Source of the DNA: Rudaeicoccus suwonensis
GTDB lineage: Bacteria > Actinomycetota > Actinomycetes > Actinomycetales > Dermatophilaceae
NCBI RefSeq assembly: GCF_007829035.1
Contig: NZ_VIVQ01000001.1
Location: forward strand, 124,001 to 188,000
Reading direction: 5' to 3'
DNA: 64,000 bases
Positions within the stretch are counted from its first letter, which is position 1. Each line of letters begins with the position of its first letter. Positions 43,601-52,435 of this stretch are shown here, piece by piece. The notes below the pieces were generated by a model. That model was not told the DNA's origin and ran no database searches. It saw only the letters and a list, made by a program, of their open reading frames with translations. Both the position numbers and the translations under genes were made by a program.

Positions 43601-43633
43601 CATACGCAATTCGTCATACGAGATCCGCCATAC
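43601..43633 (+). promoter_or_regulatory. Three CATAC repeats at 14-bp spacing before cysK
   Basis: CATAC occurs at 43601, 43615 and 43629, each 14 bases from the next, with shared flanks (GTCATACG twice, CCATACA). They sit 20 to 50 bases upstream of the cysK start. Even spacing suggests a binding array, but the pentamer is common in this genome, so chance or general signature is possible. Confidence 0.35.
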
Positions 43634-43653
43634 ATGAAGAGGTGTCACCCACT

Positions 43654-44589
43654 GTGCCCATCCTTGACGACGTCACCCAGGCCATCGGCAACACTCCGCT
43701 GGTCCGCATCAACCGGATCATCGACACCGAGGGCAGCGGCACGACCGTCGCGGCCAAGCTGGAGTTCAACAATCCCGCCGCCTCCGTGAAGGACCGCATC
43801 GGTGCCGCGATCATCAAGGCCGCCGAGGAGTCCGGCGAGTTGAAGCCCGGCGGCACCATCGTCGAGGCGACCAGCGGCAACACCGGCATCGCGCTGGCCA
43901 TGGTCGGCGCGGCCAAGGGCTACAACGTCGTACTGGCGATGCCCGAGACGATGTCCGCCGAGCGCAAGGCACTGCTCAAGGCGTATGGCGCAGAGCTCAT
44001 CCTCACCCCGGGCGCCGAAGGCATGAAGGGCGCCGTCAACAAGGCCAACGAGATCGCGGCCGAGCGCGGGGGCGTGCTCGCCCGGCAGTTCGCCAACGCG
44101 GCAAACCCGGCCATCCACCGCGCGACCACCGCGGAGGAGATCTGGCGCGACACCGAGGGTCAGGTCGACATCTTCATCGCGGGCATCGGCACCGGGGGCA
44201 CCATCACCGGCGTCGGCCAGGTGCTCAAGGAGCGCAAGCCCGGCGTCAAGGTCATCGCCGTCGAACCGGCCGAGTCGCCGATCCTCAACGGTGGGCAGCC
44301 CGGTCCGCACAAGATCCAGGGGCTCGGCGCGAACTTCGTGCCTGACATCCTCGACCGCGAGGTGTATGACGAGGTCATCGACGTCGATGCCCCGACCGCA
44401 GTGGAGTGGGCCCGGAAGGCGGCGACCCAGGAGGGCCTGCTCGTCGGCATCTCCTCCGGCGCTGCGCTGGCCGCCGCAGCCCAGGTCGCAGCGCGTCCCG
44501 AATCCGCCGGAAAGACCATCGTGGTGGTCATCCCGTCGTTCGGTGAGCGGTACCTGTCGACGATCCTGTTCGAGGGTCTGATCGACTGA
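43654..44589 (+). CDS. cysK: Cysteine synthase A
   Basis: 311 residues. O-acetylserine sulfhydrylase with the PLP lysine in [35 protein letters not shown], and SSGAALAAA near the C-terminus. It makes cysteine from O-acetylserine and sulfide. GTG at 43654 gives the standard length; GTG at 43642 in the same frame is possible, and GAAGAGG lies just before. Followed by cysE, eight bases away. Confidence 0.93.
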   Translation: MPILDDVTQAIGNTPLVRINRIIDTEGSGTTVAAKLEFNNPAASVKDRIGAAIIKAAEESGELKPGGTIVEATSGNTGIALAMVGAAKGYNVVLAMPETMSAERKALLKAYGAELILTPGAEGMKGAVNKANEIAAERGGVLARQFANAANPAIHRATTAEEIWRDTEGQVDIFIAGIGTGGTITGVGQVLKERKPGVKVIAVEPAESPILNGGQPGPHKIQGLGANFVPDILDREVYDEVIDVDAPTAVEWARKAATQEGLLVGISSGAALAAAAQVAARPESAGKTIVVVIPSFGERYLSTILFEGLID

Positions 44590-44597
44590 GCCTTGTG

Positions 44598-45230
44598 ATG
44601 ACACCCGCATTCCTGTCCGCCAGGGCGTACGACAAGCCCACCGCTAACAGCGTCCGACGCGCGGTCGCGATGCTGCGAGAAGACATCGACGCTGCTCTCG
44701 AGCGCGACCCTGCGACCACCTCTCGTCTTGAGATGGCGCTCGCATCGCCGGGACTGCAGGCGCTGTGGTCGCATCGCGTGGCACATCGGATGTGGCAGCG
44801 CGGCGGTCGGTGGCGGCTGCCGGCGCGGTTGATGTCGCAGACGGCGCGATTCGCCACCGGGGTGGAGATCCACCCGGGTGCGACGATCGGGCGGCGCTTC
44901 TTCATCGACCACGGAATGGGGGTCGTCATCGGCGAAACAGCCGAGATCGGCGACGACGTGATGCTCTACCACGGGGTGACGCTCGGTGGCCGGTCGATGC
45001 AACAGGTCAAGCGGCACCCGACTGTCGGCGACAACGTCACGATCGGCGCGGGCGCGCGGGTGCTCGGCCCGGTGCGCATCGGGCCACACGCGCAGGTCGG
45101 CGCGAACGCCGTCGTCGTCAAGGATGTCCCGCCGCAAGCGATCGCCACGGGTGTGCCTGCGCGCCTCCGTTTCCCCGCCCCGGCGGCGAGCCAGCCCGAC
45201 TTGTATGCCGATCCGGAGCTGTGGATCTGA
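44598..45230 (+). CDS. cysE: Serine O-acetyltransferase
   Basis: 210 residues. Left-handed beta-helix acetyltransferase with [42 protein letters not shown] and [19 protein letters not shown]. It supplies O-acetylserine for CysK. ATG at 44598 is chosen, but ATG at 44670 ([14 protein letters not shown]) matches the start of many relatives. Directly after cysK. Confidence 0.92.
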   Translation: MTPAFLSARAYDKPTANSVRRAVAMLREDIDAALERDPATTSRLEMALASPGLQALWSHRVAHRMWQRGGRWRLPARLMSQTARFATGVEIHPGATIGRRFFIDHGMGVVIGETAEIGDDVMLYHGVTLGGRSMQQVKRHPTVGDNVTIGAGARVLGPVRIGPHAQVGANAVVVKDVPPQAIATGVPARLRFPAPAASQPDLYADPELWI

Positions 45231-45526
45231 CTGCTCCCCACGACACGCGATTACCAGCGCCACGCCATACGTGTCGGGTGACCTGCATACGTCGCAGATG
45301 ACGCACGTGGCGGCATGGATAAGTCGCCGATTCGGTCGAAAATGACGCCACAAGAGCACCACCAGTCATATGGGGCGCGTACGTCACTCATAAGTCGCCG
45401 ATTCGGCGAGTTGCGCGAGGGTGCCGGACACAAGTCACCGATGCGGCGAGTTGTGCGTGGGTGCCGGACATAAGTCGCCGATGCGGCGAGCAGCGTCGTA
45501 CAGCTCTGTCGCTCACACCTTGCACG
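45231..45526. other. Intergenic region between cysE and hup
   Basis: About 300 bases without a credible gene. The main content is the palindromic repeat family starting at 45319; the rest shows several CATAC/GTATG pentamers. Confidence 0.6.
45319..45495. repeat. Palindromic 40-bp tandem repeats
   Basis: A unit beginning ATAAGTCGCCGATTCGGCGA occurs at 45390, 45430 and (partial) 45470, each 40 bases apart, with an isolated partial copy at 45319. The core TCGCCGA-T-TCGGCGA is a perfect 15-base palindrome in the 45390 copy and nearly so in the others (TCACCGATGCGGCGA, TCGCCGATGCGGCGA). The link GTTG(C/T)GCG(A/T)GGGTGCCGGAC separates the cores. Could be binding sites or RNA hairpins; function unknown. 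Confidence 0.85.
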
Positions 45527-45569
45527 CGCGAAGGCCCGCCACCCCGAAACGGGACGGCGGGCCTTCGCG
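45527..45569 (-). terminator. Hairpin terminator after hup
   Basis: Perfect 14-bp arms (CGCGAAGGCCCGCC / GGCGGGCCTTCGCG) with a 15-base loop, 17 bases beyond the HU stop codon. Confidence 0.85.
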
Positions 45570-45585
45570 TTGCGCTACGGGTGGG

Positions 45586-45864
45586 TCATTCGCCCTTCGC
45601 GGCAGCCTTCAGCTTGCTGCCGGCGGTCACCTTGGCGGCGTTGGAGGCAGGGATCTGGATCTCGGCGCCGGTCTGCGGGTTGCGGCCGGTGCGGGCCGCG
45701 CGCTCGACACGCTCGATGGTGAGCAGGCCCGGGAGCTGGACCTTCTCGCCACGGCCGATGGCCTCCAGGATGACGTCGTTGAGTCCGGTGATGACAGCGG
45801 TGGCGTCCTTGACGCTGACGCCGGTGCGCTGCGCAATCGTGCTCGCGAGGTCAGTGCGGTTCAT
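45586..45864 (-). CDS. hup: HU-family nucleoid protein
   Basis: 92 residues, standard HU length. Begins MNRTDLASTIAQRTGVSVKDA and carries the beta-arm GRNPQTGAEIQIPAS that grips the DNA minor groove. No long Lys/Ala tail as in mycobacterial HupB, although Dps in this window has one. Binds and bends DNA with little sequence preference. Confidence 0.93.
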   Translation of the reverse strand: MNRTDLASTIAQRTGVSVKDATAVITGLNDVILEAIGRGEKVQLPGLLTIERVERAARTGRNPQTGAEIQIPASNAAKVTAGSKLKAAAKGE

Positions 45865-46059
45865 GAATGGTCCTGTTCGTTATCTCGTATGCCGCGGCGC
45901 GATGCCGCAGCCCCGTCGAAGTGGCAACTCCGTCGGTTGGCCGACAGATTGTCAGGTGACTCCAGGTCCGACGATTTCCGCGTCATTGCTGGGGTGTCTC
46001 CCGTCATTACGGTAGACGCCAACGTGGCGAAGGTCCAAGACACCCCGCACTCGGCGCGT

Positions 46060-46446
46060 TCAGTGTCGCGGCGAGGCCGGCTGATCGAGGACGTCGTCGT
46101 GCTGGCGCCGCGCGCTGGCCGACGTCGTGTCGTAGGACGCGCCGTCGGCGATGGTGCCCTGCACGACGGGGCCGGGCTTGGTGCCTACAGCAGCCTGAAA
46201 ACCAGCAACCACAGCGCTTTTCGCTGCTTGACCCGCCCCGCGGACGGCGGCCTGGCCGGCCGCTGCAGCGACTTCGGGGCCCTTCTGTTTGATCTGTTCG
46301 GTGGTCCTGGCGCGCTGCGCGACCACTGCCGGGTTGTTCCACGCCTGCCCCGCCAACTGCTTGATCTGCTCGTAGCGATCGCGGCCGGCGCGGGCGCCGA
46401 TCACGTAGCCGGCGGCGACGCCGACGATGAGGCCCAACTTGCTCAT
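46060..46446 (-). CDS. YtxH-like small membrane protein
   Basis: 128 residues. The opening SKLGLIVGVAAGYVIGARAGRDRYEQIK has a glycine-rich membrane segment followed by a charged helix, as in YtxH-type stress proteins. The remainder is Ala/Gly/Gln-rich. AAGGAA precedes ATG. Function poorly known. Confidence 0.75.
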   Translation of the reverse strand: MSKLGLIVGVAAGYVIGARAGRDRYEQIKQLAGQAWNNPAVVAQRARTTEQIKQKGPEVAAAAGQAAVRGAGQAAKSAVVAGFQAAVGTKPGPVVQGTIADGASYDTTSASARRQHDDVLDQPASPRH

Positions 46447-46587
46447 CGTGTGTTCCTTCCGTGTATGACGTTGCCGCCGACCATACCCGCGCGCTCGACG
46501 AGGGACCTGTCGTGCAGGGATGCGGTTGTGCTGGGCACTTTCCGCAGCGCCGTAGGATGTGTGCTCGCCCGGGCTTCTGCCGGGCCA

Positions 46588-46677
46588 GGAGGGCTCGCAT
46601 AGTGGCCTAGTGCGGCGGTCTTGAAAACCGCTATGCGTTCACGCGCATCGTGGGTTCGAATCCCACGCCCTCCGCCA
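46588..46677 (+). tRNA. tRNA-Ser (UGA)
   Basis: Class II tRNA: acceptor GGAGGGC/GCCCTCC, anticodon stem GCGGT/ACCGC with loop CTTGAAA (anticodon TGA), long variable arm, T-arm GTGGGTTCGAATCCCAC. CCA is encoded at 46675-46677. Confidence 0.95.
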
Positions 46678-47015
46678 TCCGACGGCATGCGCTCGCCTGT
46701 TCGGGTTTCCGAGGTGCCCGTCGGTGACGAGCCGTACGCCGAAGGGTGCCGCTTCGGCAGGACCCTCGCGGACAGTCACAGATTCTCCACATCCGTCGAC
46801 TGCTAGTCACCAATCGTTCACTGCGCCCGTGCTACCGTCGTCGTGGTTGCAGTTGCAGTTCCTCGTTTGGACATGCCGATGCCCGCCCCGTGCGGGCGTT
46901 TGTGTTTGTGAGCAGACGTTTCACCCTCCTGGGGGGCATGCCGCAGCACCCACGCAGCGTTCGTAAAGTGCGGCGCGGCGTAGCCAGGAAACAAACAGAT
47001 TGAGAGTTACCCCCC
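46678..47015 (+). promoter_or_regulatory. Long leader/promoter region of cold-shock gene
   Basis: 338 bases without a gene. A hairpin GCCCGC-CCCGT-GCGGGC (46881-46897) followed by a T-rich run could be a leader attenuator. A TACCGT -10-like element lies at about 46832. The 100 bases before the start codon (GCAGCACCCACGCAGCG..., AGGAAACAAACAG) resemble the long 5' leaders of actinobacterial csp genes. No tRNA or ORF seen. Confidence 0.45.
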
Positions 47016-47219
47016 ATGGCACAGGGAACCGTCAAGTGGTTCAACGCTGAAAAGGGCTTCGGCTTCATTGCTCAGGACGGCGGCGGCCCGGACGTTTTTG
47101 TCCACTTCTCCGCGATCCAGACGCAGGGCTACCGCAGCCTTGAAGAAGCGCAGCGAGTCGAGTTCGAGATCACCCAGGGCGACAAGGGGCCGCAGGCCAC
47201 CAACGTTCAGCCGGTCTGA
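47016..47219 (+). CDS. cspA: Cold-shock protein
   Basis: 67 residues. CSD fold with RNP1 KGFGFIAQD and RNP2 VFVHFSAI, starting [14 protein letters not shown]. Single-stranded RNA/DNA chaperone. ATG lies after a C-run; the ribosome site is probably AGGAAAC or GAGAG upstream, at unusual distance. Confidence 0.95.
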   Translation: MAQGTVKWFNAEKGFGFIAQDGGGPDVFVHFSAIQTQGYRSLEEAQRVEFEITQGDKGPQATNVQPV

Positions 47220-47238
47220 TTTCGCGGTTCAGACTTTG

Positions 47239-47298
47239 ATGATCGGGCGCTGAAGCCCGATCAGCACACAACCCCGGCACCTGTGCCGGGGTTGTGTG
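47239..47298 (+). terminator. Two tandem hairpins after cspA
   Basis: First hairpin TGATCGGGC/GCCCGATCA (47239-47263, six-base loop). Second: 16-bp perfect arms CACACAACCCCGGCAC/GTGCCGGGGTTGTGTG (47265-47298) with a two-base CT between them, so a tight loop. Strong double terminator. Confidence 0.85.
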
Positions 47299-47379
47299 TG
47301 TTCACGGCAGGTGTAGGTGCGGGGAATTCGCCCGCCCAGGTGACGCGGCTGCGGCATACGTCGTGCTTGGCTCGTGTCC

Positions 47380-47823
47380 ATGGTCAACGTGACGCGCAGC
47401 TTCCCTGTCCGAGTCGATCACGAGCGGGCGCTGAACTACCTGCGCGACTTCGGGAATGCCACCCAGTGGGATCCCGGCACCGTCAGCTGCGATCGCATCG
47501 GCGATGCGACTGCTCCGGTCGAGATCGGCTCGCGGTGGCACAACACTTCGAAGCTGCTGTTCGTCACGACGGAACTGACGTACGAACTGCGCGAGGAGTC
47601 ACCGACACGCCTGCTGTTCGTCGGCACCAACAAGACCGCCACGTCGTATGACGACATCACCGTCGAGCCGTCCGGCTCCGGCACATCGCGCGTCACCTAT
47701 CACGCGAAGGTCGAATTCAACGGTGCCGCCAAACTGAGCGACCCGCTCATGGCGCTCATCTTTCGCAAACTCGCAAAGGAAACCGTCGCCAAGCTCACCG
47801 CGACGCTGGAGGGCCTGACCTGA
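47380..47823 (+). CDS. SRPBCC (polyketide cyclase-like) protein
   Basis: 147 residues. START-like fold: RSFPVRVDHERALNYLRDFGNATQWDPG, then alternating strands and a C-terminal helix (LMALIFRKLAKETVAKLTATL). Members bind hydrophobic ligands; substrate unknown. ATG at 47380 chosen, GTG at 47374 possible. Confidence 0.8.
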   Translation: MVNVTRSFPVRVDHERALNYLRDFGNATQWDPGTVSCDRIGDATAPVEIGSRWHNTSKLLFVTTELTYELREESPTRLLFVGTNKTATSYDDITVEPSGSGTSRVTYHAKVEFNGAAKLSDPLMALIFRKLAKETVAKLTATLEGLT

Positions 47824-47891
47824 CCCGCCCTGAGTGCTCGAGTTGATCCACGACGTGCGGCTGTGTGTCGACGACACCGGAGGCCACAGGT

Positions 47892-47927
47892 CGAAGGAGC
47901 GCTGCCGTCGTCAGCAGCGCCCCTTCG
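47892..47927. terminator. Bidirectional hairpin
   Basis: CGAAGGAGCGCTGC, eight-base loop, GCAGCGCCCCTTCG (one mismatch), between the convergent SRPBCC and LCP genes. Confidence 0.75.
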
Positions 47928-47956
47928 CGTGTGACGCGGTTCGAGTGACCCGCCGG

Positions 47957-49654
47957 TCAGCAGGAGTCGGAGGTGTTGGTGATCGAGTTCTCCGACGGGG
48001 CGGACGAGCCGGAGCCCGACGGAGCCGACGACGGTGCCGCGGCGGCGGCTGACGAACCGGTCTTACCGGGGGTCGGGCCCTTCGCGTCGTGCGGCTGCGC
48101 CAACGCCTTGGCGACCGTTGCGCGGATCGCCGCATAGTCCGGGTTGTTGTTGCTCACCGGGTTGGAGATGTCGACGCTGCGCAGGTTGCCGTTCTTCATC
48201 GTCTCGGCGAGGCTGGCGAATGCCGGCAGGTCGTCCTGGGGTATGTCGAGCGTGATGTTCTTCTTGGCCACGCTCATCAGATCGGTGAACTTGGTGACCA
48301 TCTGCACCGGATTCGCCTGGGCGATCAGCGAGTTGATCATGCACCGTTGCCGCAGCATGCGCCGGTCGTCGCCGTTGGCCGCACCGACGCGGCTGCGGGA
48401 GTACCACAGCGCCTGGTAACCGTTGAGCTTCTGATAACCGGGCTTGATCAGGCCGGTGACGCTGCCGGGCACGATCTGCCCGTTGACGATCCTGCCGCCG
48501 ATCGGGATGCCGTTGTAGCTGGAGTTGGGGTCCGGCTGGACGTTGACGTAGACCCCGCCCATCGCGTCGACCAGCTGCTGGAAGCCGTCGAGGTCGATGA
48601 CGGTGCTGTAGTCGATCTTGAGTCCGGTGATCGCCGAGACCACGTCACGGGTGGTGTCGAGGCCGGGGTTCTGCTCGTCGGTCGGGAACAGGTTGCGGTG
48701 CGTCGTGGCCGCCTGCTGCCAGACCGCGTCCATGATGCACTGGCCGTCGGCGCAGGTGAATCCGTTCGGGTAGACCTTCGACAGTGGGTTCGACGCCGGG
48801 AACGGCACGTGGCCGAGGTTGCGCGGGATGCTGATGAGCGTGGTGTCACCGGTCTTGGTGTTGATGCTGGCCACGATGAGGGAGTCGGTGCGGATCCCGG
48901 TGCGATCGGCTCCGGCATCCGATCCGACCAGCATGATGTTGACCCTGGGGACCTTGGCCCATGGGTTCGAGCCGCCGCCGGGTGTGGCCGCCGCAGCACC
49001 ACGTCCGTCATACCGCTGGGTGAAGATCGTGTTGAAGGTGTCCTTGGTGACCCAGACGTAGCGGGTGGCCTCAGCCGCCGGCGCGGCGACGATCAGGCAC
49101 ATCGCGGCGGCAAAAACACGATGCAGCCACCGCGTCTGTTCCGGCCAGCGGAAATTTCCCGTCGTCGATGCGGTGAGGACGATGCCGGCCAGCCACCACA
49201 GACCACCGCCGACGCTCAGCACGAGCAGCAACACCAGCCCCTTGTGGGTCAGCAGTCGGGCGGCACCCTCCACGACTCCACCGCTGAGCACGATGATGCC
49301 GAGGATGATTGCCGCGAGGGCGGCGACGCCCACAAAGATGAACCCGAGGTTGCGGCGTTTTGTCCACAGCAGGCCGAGGCCGGGCCAGATGACACTCACA
49401 GCGGTCAGGGCCAACGCCCTGCGCACCTGTTGCGCCTGACTCATCCGGCCGACTCGTAGAGCACGCCGCGAGGGCGCTGTTGTGCCACGGGGACGCTCGG
49501 CCGGCCGGGCTTGCGCGCCCAGCGGTGTTCCCGCGGTGACCGGCGAAGCGGACCGCGCCCCCGGCGACGGGACGGGCCGGCGACCGTTCTGCGGGCGACC
49601 GGACGGCAATGGGTGCCGTGCCGGGGGTCCGTCGGGGTCGAATCGGCCCGTCAT
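47957..49654 (-). CDS. LytR-CpsA-Psr family protein
   Basis: 565 residues. Pro-rich cytoplasmic N-terminus (1-70), four membrane segments (about 80-210), then the extracellular LCP domain with NIMLVGSDAGADRTGIRTDSLIVASI, TLISIPRNLGHVPFP, VDAMGGVYVNV and the basic YSRSRVGAANGDDRRMLRQR. LCP proteins join glycopolymers to the cell wall peptidoglycan. Ser/Ala/Gly-rich tail. ATG at 49654 is favoured by AAGGCAGG. Confidence 0.9.
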   Translation of the reverse strand: MTGRFDPDGPPARHPLPSGRPQNGRRPVPSPGARSASPVTAGTPLGAQARPAERPRGTTAPSRRALRVGRMSQAQQVRRALALTAVSVIWPGLGLLWTKRRNLGFIFVGVAALAAIILGIIVLSGGVVEGAARLLTHKGLVLLLVLSVGGGLWWLAGIVLTASTTGNFRWPEQTRWLHRVFAAAMCLIVAAPAAEATRYVWVTKDTFNTIFTQRYDGRGAAAATPGGGSNPWAKVPRVNIMLVGSDAGADRTGIRTDSLIVASINTKTGDTTLISIPRNLGHVPFPASNPLSKVYPNGFTCADGQCIMDAVWQQAATTHRNLFPTDEQNPGLDTTRDVVSAITGLKIDYSTVIDLDGFQQLVDAMGGVYVNVQPDPNSSYNGIPIGGRIVNGQIVPGSVTGLIKPGYQKLNGYQALWYSRSRVGAANGDDRRMLRQRCMINSLIAQANPVQMVTKFTDLMSVAKKNITLDIPQDDLPAFASLAETMKNGNLRSVDISNPVSNNNPDYAAIRATVAKALAQPHDAKGPTPGKTGSSAAAAAPSSAPSGSGSSAPSENSITNTSDSC

Positions 49655-50028
49655 ACGCCTGCCTTCGTGGTGAGGTTGATCGGTGGGACTGCGCGAGATG
49701 ATGTTGTCCGGGGCGGCCGGGTCCTCGTTATCGACCCGTGACCTGAATGGAATGTTCTCATGGAATTTTATGGATGGTGTGCACCTGGGCACCGATCCTC
49801 GGACCCCGCGGGGCGAAGTCGCCGTCGCGATTCACTGACACAGCCGCCGTCCGCCGCCGCGACATCGAGTGCGCCAGGGCGCTCTCGCACCGGCACGCCG
49901 ACCGAGACGGCACCCGTTTTGGTGTCGGCCCTGCCGGTTGGGTAGCCTTGCGTCGCTTCACCATGGTGCAACGTCGGGTCGGCAGATTTCAAAATCTGTC
50001 TCCCGCGCCCGACCGATCTGGTGGATCT
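49655..50028. other. Intergenic region between LCP gene and tRNA-Ser
   Basis: 374 bases without a credible gene. A nested stem (GTCGGG/CCCGAC at 49973-50013 enclosing CAGAT/ATCTG) lies 15 bases before the tRNA; it resembles part of a tRNA but lacks acceptor and T-arm pairing. Confidence 0.5.
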
Positions 50029-50119
50029 GGAGGCGTCGCCTAGTCCGGTCTATGGCGCCCGCCTGCTAAGCGGGTTTGGGGATAAAACCCCATCGAGGGT
50101 TCAAATCCCTCCGCCTCCG
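50029..50119 (+). tRNA. tRNA-Ser (GCU)
   Basis: Class II tRNA: acceptor GGAGGCG/CGCCTCC, anticodon stem CCCGC/GCGGG with loop CTGCTAA (anticodon GCT), variable arm TTTGGGG...CCCC, T-arm GAGGGTTCAAATCCCTC. CCA not encoded. Confidence 0.95.
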
Positions 50120-50128
50120 CGTACGTCC

Positions 50129-50166
50129 GCAGCCGCGGCGCCCCGACTCAGGGGTGCCGCGGCTGC
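50129..50166. terminator. Hairpin after tRNA-Ser
   Basis: GCAGCCGCGGCGCCCC, six-base loop, GGGGTGCCGCGGCTGC (one mismatch). Serves the tRNA and, on the other strand, the GtrA gene. Confidence 0.8.
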
Positions 50167-50211
50167 CGTCGTTGGAGGGAATCCGAGATGTATGTCGCAG
50201 GCGTCGTGCCG

Positions 50212-50760
50212 CTACTCCGCCTGATGCCGCGCGCTGGTCTGGCGGACGGCCTCGTCTACGGAGTCGACAGCGGGGTCGGTGACGCCGCCGGTGTGCACTC
50301 GGCTCAGCTCTGTCGGCAGCGCGTCTGCGGCAGCTTCGTCGATCGACATCGCGGGGGCGAACCACTTGCGCAGCAGCACGAACCGGATCACCGTGGCGAT
50401 CACATTGCCGCCGAGCTGCACCACCGACTGCATCGCGTGCGAGGAGTGCGGGTCGTGGCGGGTCAGCAGCCAGAGGGCCCCGGCGGTGCACGCCCAGGTG
50501 ATGACCAGCAACACGAGACTCTGCAACTGCACCTTGGTGGCGCCTTCACGCGTCTTCACTCCGAAGGTGAATCGCCGGTTGGCCGCGGTGTTGACCGCGG
50601 TGCAGATGATCAGCGCCAGGATGTTGGCGATCTGCTCACCCATGGCAAGGTTGAAGCCGAAGAAGAGCACGACATTCAGCACGGTGCTGGCGACGCCGAC
50701 AGCCGCGAACTTCACCAGCTGACCGCCCAGTTGGCGGCGCGAGGTGGGTGGCGACGTCAT
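50212..50760 (-). CDS. GtrA-family membrane protein
   Basis: 182 residues, four membrane segments (KFAAVGVASTVLNVVLFFGF, ILALIICTAVNTAANRRFTF, LLVITWACTAGALWLL, LGGNVIATVIRFVLLRKW). The FAAVGVxST and NRRxTF/RFVLLRKW motifs are those of GtrA, thought to help flip lipid-linked sugars. Last gene of the regulator-kinase operon, ATGA overlap with the kinase; the LCP gene nearby also concerns the wall. Confidence 0.88.
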   Translation of the reverse strand: MTSPPTSRRQLGGQLVKFAAVGVASTVLNVVLFFGFNLAMGEQIANILALIICTAVNTAANRRFTFGVKTREGATKVQLQSLVLLVITWACTAGALWLLTRHDPHSSHAMQSVVQLGGNVIATVIRFVLLRKWFAPAMSIDEAAADALPTELSRVHTGGVTDPAVDSVDEAVRQTSARHQAE

Positions 50761-52403
50761 ACGGAAACCTTTCCTGCAGATTGATCGGGCCCCGTGGAGT
50801 GTGCACCTGAAACGTCCGCAGCGTTCTCAGGAATCTCGGCGCTCTCGGCGAGTTGCCGATCCGGCAGCCAGATGGCGAAGACGGTGTCACCGGGCTGGGA
50901 GGTGACCCTGACGGTTCCGTGATGTGCGGTGACGACGGCGTGCACGATCGACAACCCCAGTCCGGTCGACCCCTCGGTGCGGGTGCGGGCGCTGTCGCCG
51001 CGGGTGAACCGCTCGAAGATGTGCGGCACCAGCTCCGGCGGTATGCCGGGGCCGTTGTCGCGCACCAGAAACAGCACGCCGGCACCTTCGCGGCGCACCG
51101 ACGTCGTGACGACCGTGCCTTCCGGCGTGTGACGCCGCGCGTTGGCCAGCAGGTTGATGAGCACCTGGCGGATGCGCGCCTCGTCACCCTCCACCTCGAG
51201 TGCCTCGTCCGGCAGATCCAGATCCCAGCTGTGATCACGGCCGGCAGCGTGCGCATCGCTGACGGTCTCGATGACCAGCGAGGTCACCTCGACAGGCTTG
51301 CGCTCCAGGGGCCGGCCGGAGTCGAGTCGCGCAAGCAACAGCAGGTCCTCGACGAGCGCGGTGATCCGAATCGCCTCGGATTCGATGCGGCCGAGCGAAT
51401 GCACGACGCCCTCGGGGATCGGCTCACGCTCGCGGCGGGAAAGCTCGGCATACCCGCGGATCGAGGCCAGGGGAGTGCGCAACTCGTGGGAGGCATCGGC
51501 GACGAACTGCCGCACCTGCATCTCGCTCGCCTGCCGCGCGGTGAGCGCCTTGTCGATGTGATCGAGCATGCCGTTCAGTGCCGCGCCGACCTGGCCGACC
51601 TCGGTGCCCTCGTCAGTGTCGCGGGGCTGGACCCGCTCGGTCATCTCGACCTCGCCGGCGGACAACGGCAGCTTGGACACGCGCGTCGCGGTCGCGGCCA
51701 CCCGTCGCAGCGGCTCGAGATTGCGCCGGATGATGTATGCCGCGAGAGTGCCGACCAGCACCACTCCGGCGCCGCTGAGCAACGCGATGGCGATGGCGGT
51801 CTGCTGGATGGTTTTGTTGTTGGTGCCCAGCGGCACACCGATCACGGTCACGACCGGGGTGGTCGACGGCAGCGCCGAGAACGCGCCGGTCGCGAGGTTC
51901 TCTTGCTGGGGCTGTCCGGTGGGGGATGTCGCGTATGCCGGCTGGAGGGCGATGAGGCGATACTCGCCGAGAGAGCCGCCGAGGTCGACGCTGCGGGGGG
52001 TGCGCCCGATTCCTGCCGTGTTGATCTGCTCGACGATCGACGCGCTCAGGACGTGCCCACGTCCGCCTTCGATGGCATACGCCATTGGTGACGGCGAACC
52101 TTCGAACTGGTCATAGAGCACGGTCGAAGGACCGGTGAGATCGACTCGGAGGTAGTCGCCACCGGCGCCGAGGCCGCCACCACCGAAGCCGCGCGCGGCA
52201 GCATTGCCCGGGCCGCCTCGCTGCGCCTGCATACCGGTGGCGGATGCCAGTAGCTGGCCGTCGGTCTGACGCAACAGCACGCGGTTGAGTTCGACGACGG
52301 TCAGACCGCCGACCGCGAGGCTGACCGCAAGGAAGAGCAGCAGCACCCAGGCGACGAGCTTGGTGCGCAGTGTCCACCGCGAGGGGTGGAGCAACGCAGA
52401 CAT
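50757..52403 (-). CDS. Sensor histidine kinase (TcrY/PhoR-type)
   Basis: 548 residues. Two membrane segments (about 14-36 and 203-226) flank an extracellular domain of 165 residues; then HAMP (RRNLEPLRRVAATATRV), HisKA with H306 (DASHELRTPLASIRGY), and HATPase_c with NLLANARRHTPEG, DNGPGIPPE and GLGLSIVHA. Forms a pair with the OmpR-type regulator upstream, 32 bases apart. Confidence 0.93.
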   Translation of the reverse strand: MSALLHPSRWTLRTKLVAWVLLLFLAVSLAVGGLTVVELNRVLLRQTDGQLLASATGMQAQRGGPGNAAARGFGGGGLGAGGDYLRVDLTGPSTVLYDQFEGSPSPMAYAIEGGRGHVLSASIVEQINTAGIGRTPRSVDLGGSLGEYRLIALQPAYATSPTGQPQQENLATGAFSALPSTTPVVTVIGVPLGTNNKTIQQTAIAIALLSGAGVVLVGTLAAYIIRRNLEPLRRVAATATRVSKLPLSAGEVEMTERVQPRDTDEGTEVGQVGAALNGMLDHIDKALTARQASEMQVRQFVADASHELRTPLASIRGYAELSRREREPIPEGVVHSLGRIESEAIRITALVEDLLLLARLDSGRPLERKPVEVTSLVIETVSDAHAAGRDHSWDLDLPDEALEVEGDEARIRQVLINLLANARRHTPEGTVVTTSVRREGAGVLFLVRDNGPGIPPELVPHIFERFTRGDSARTRTEGSTGLGLSIVHAVVTAHHGTVRVTSQPGDTVFAIWLPDRQLAESAEIPENAADVSGAHSTGPDQSAGKVSV

Positions 52404-52435
52404 CAGCAGACCTCCGGCATACGCCCGCGGGGACG

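Noticed and set aside
49973-50013. tRNA-like stem with TTTCAAAA loop just before tRNA-Ser(GCU), considered as tRNA-Leu or tRNA-Sec
   Set aside because: Only an anticodon-like stem and an outer GTCGGG/CCCGAC pair exist; no acceptor pairing, no T-arm GTTCGA motif.
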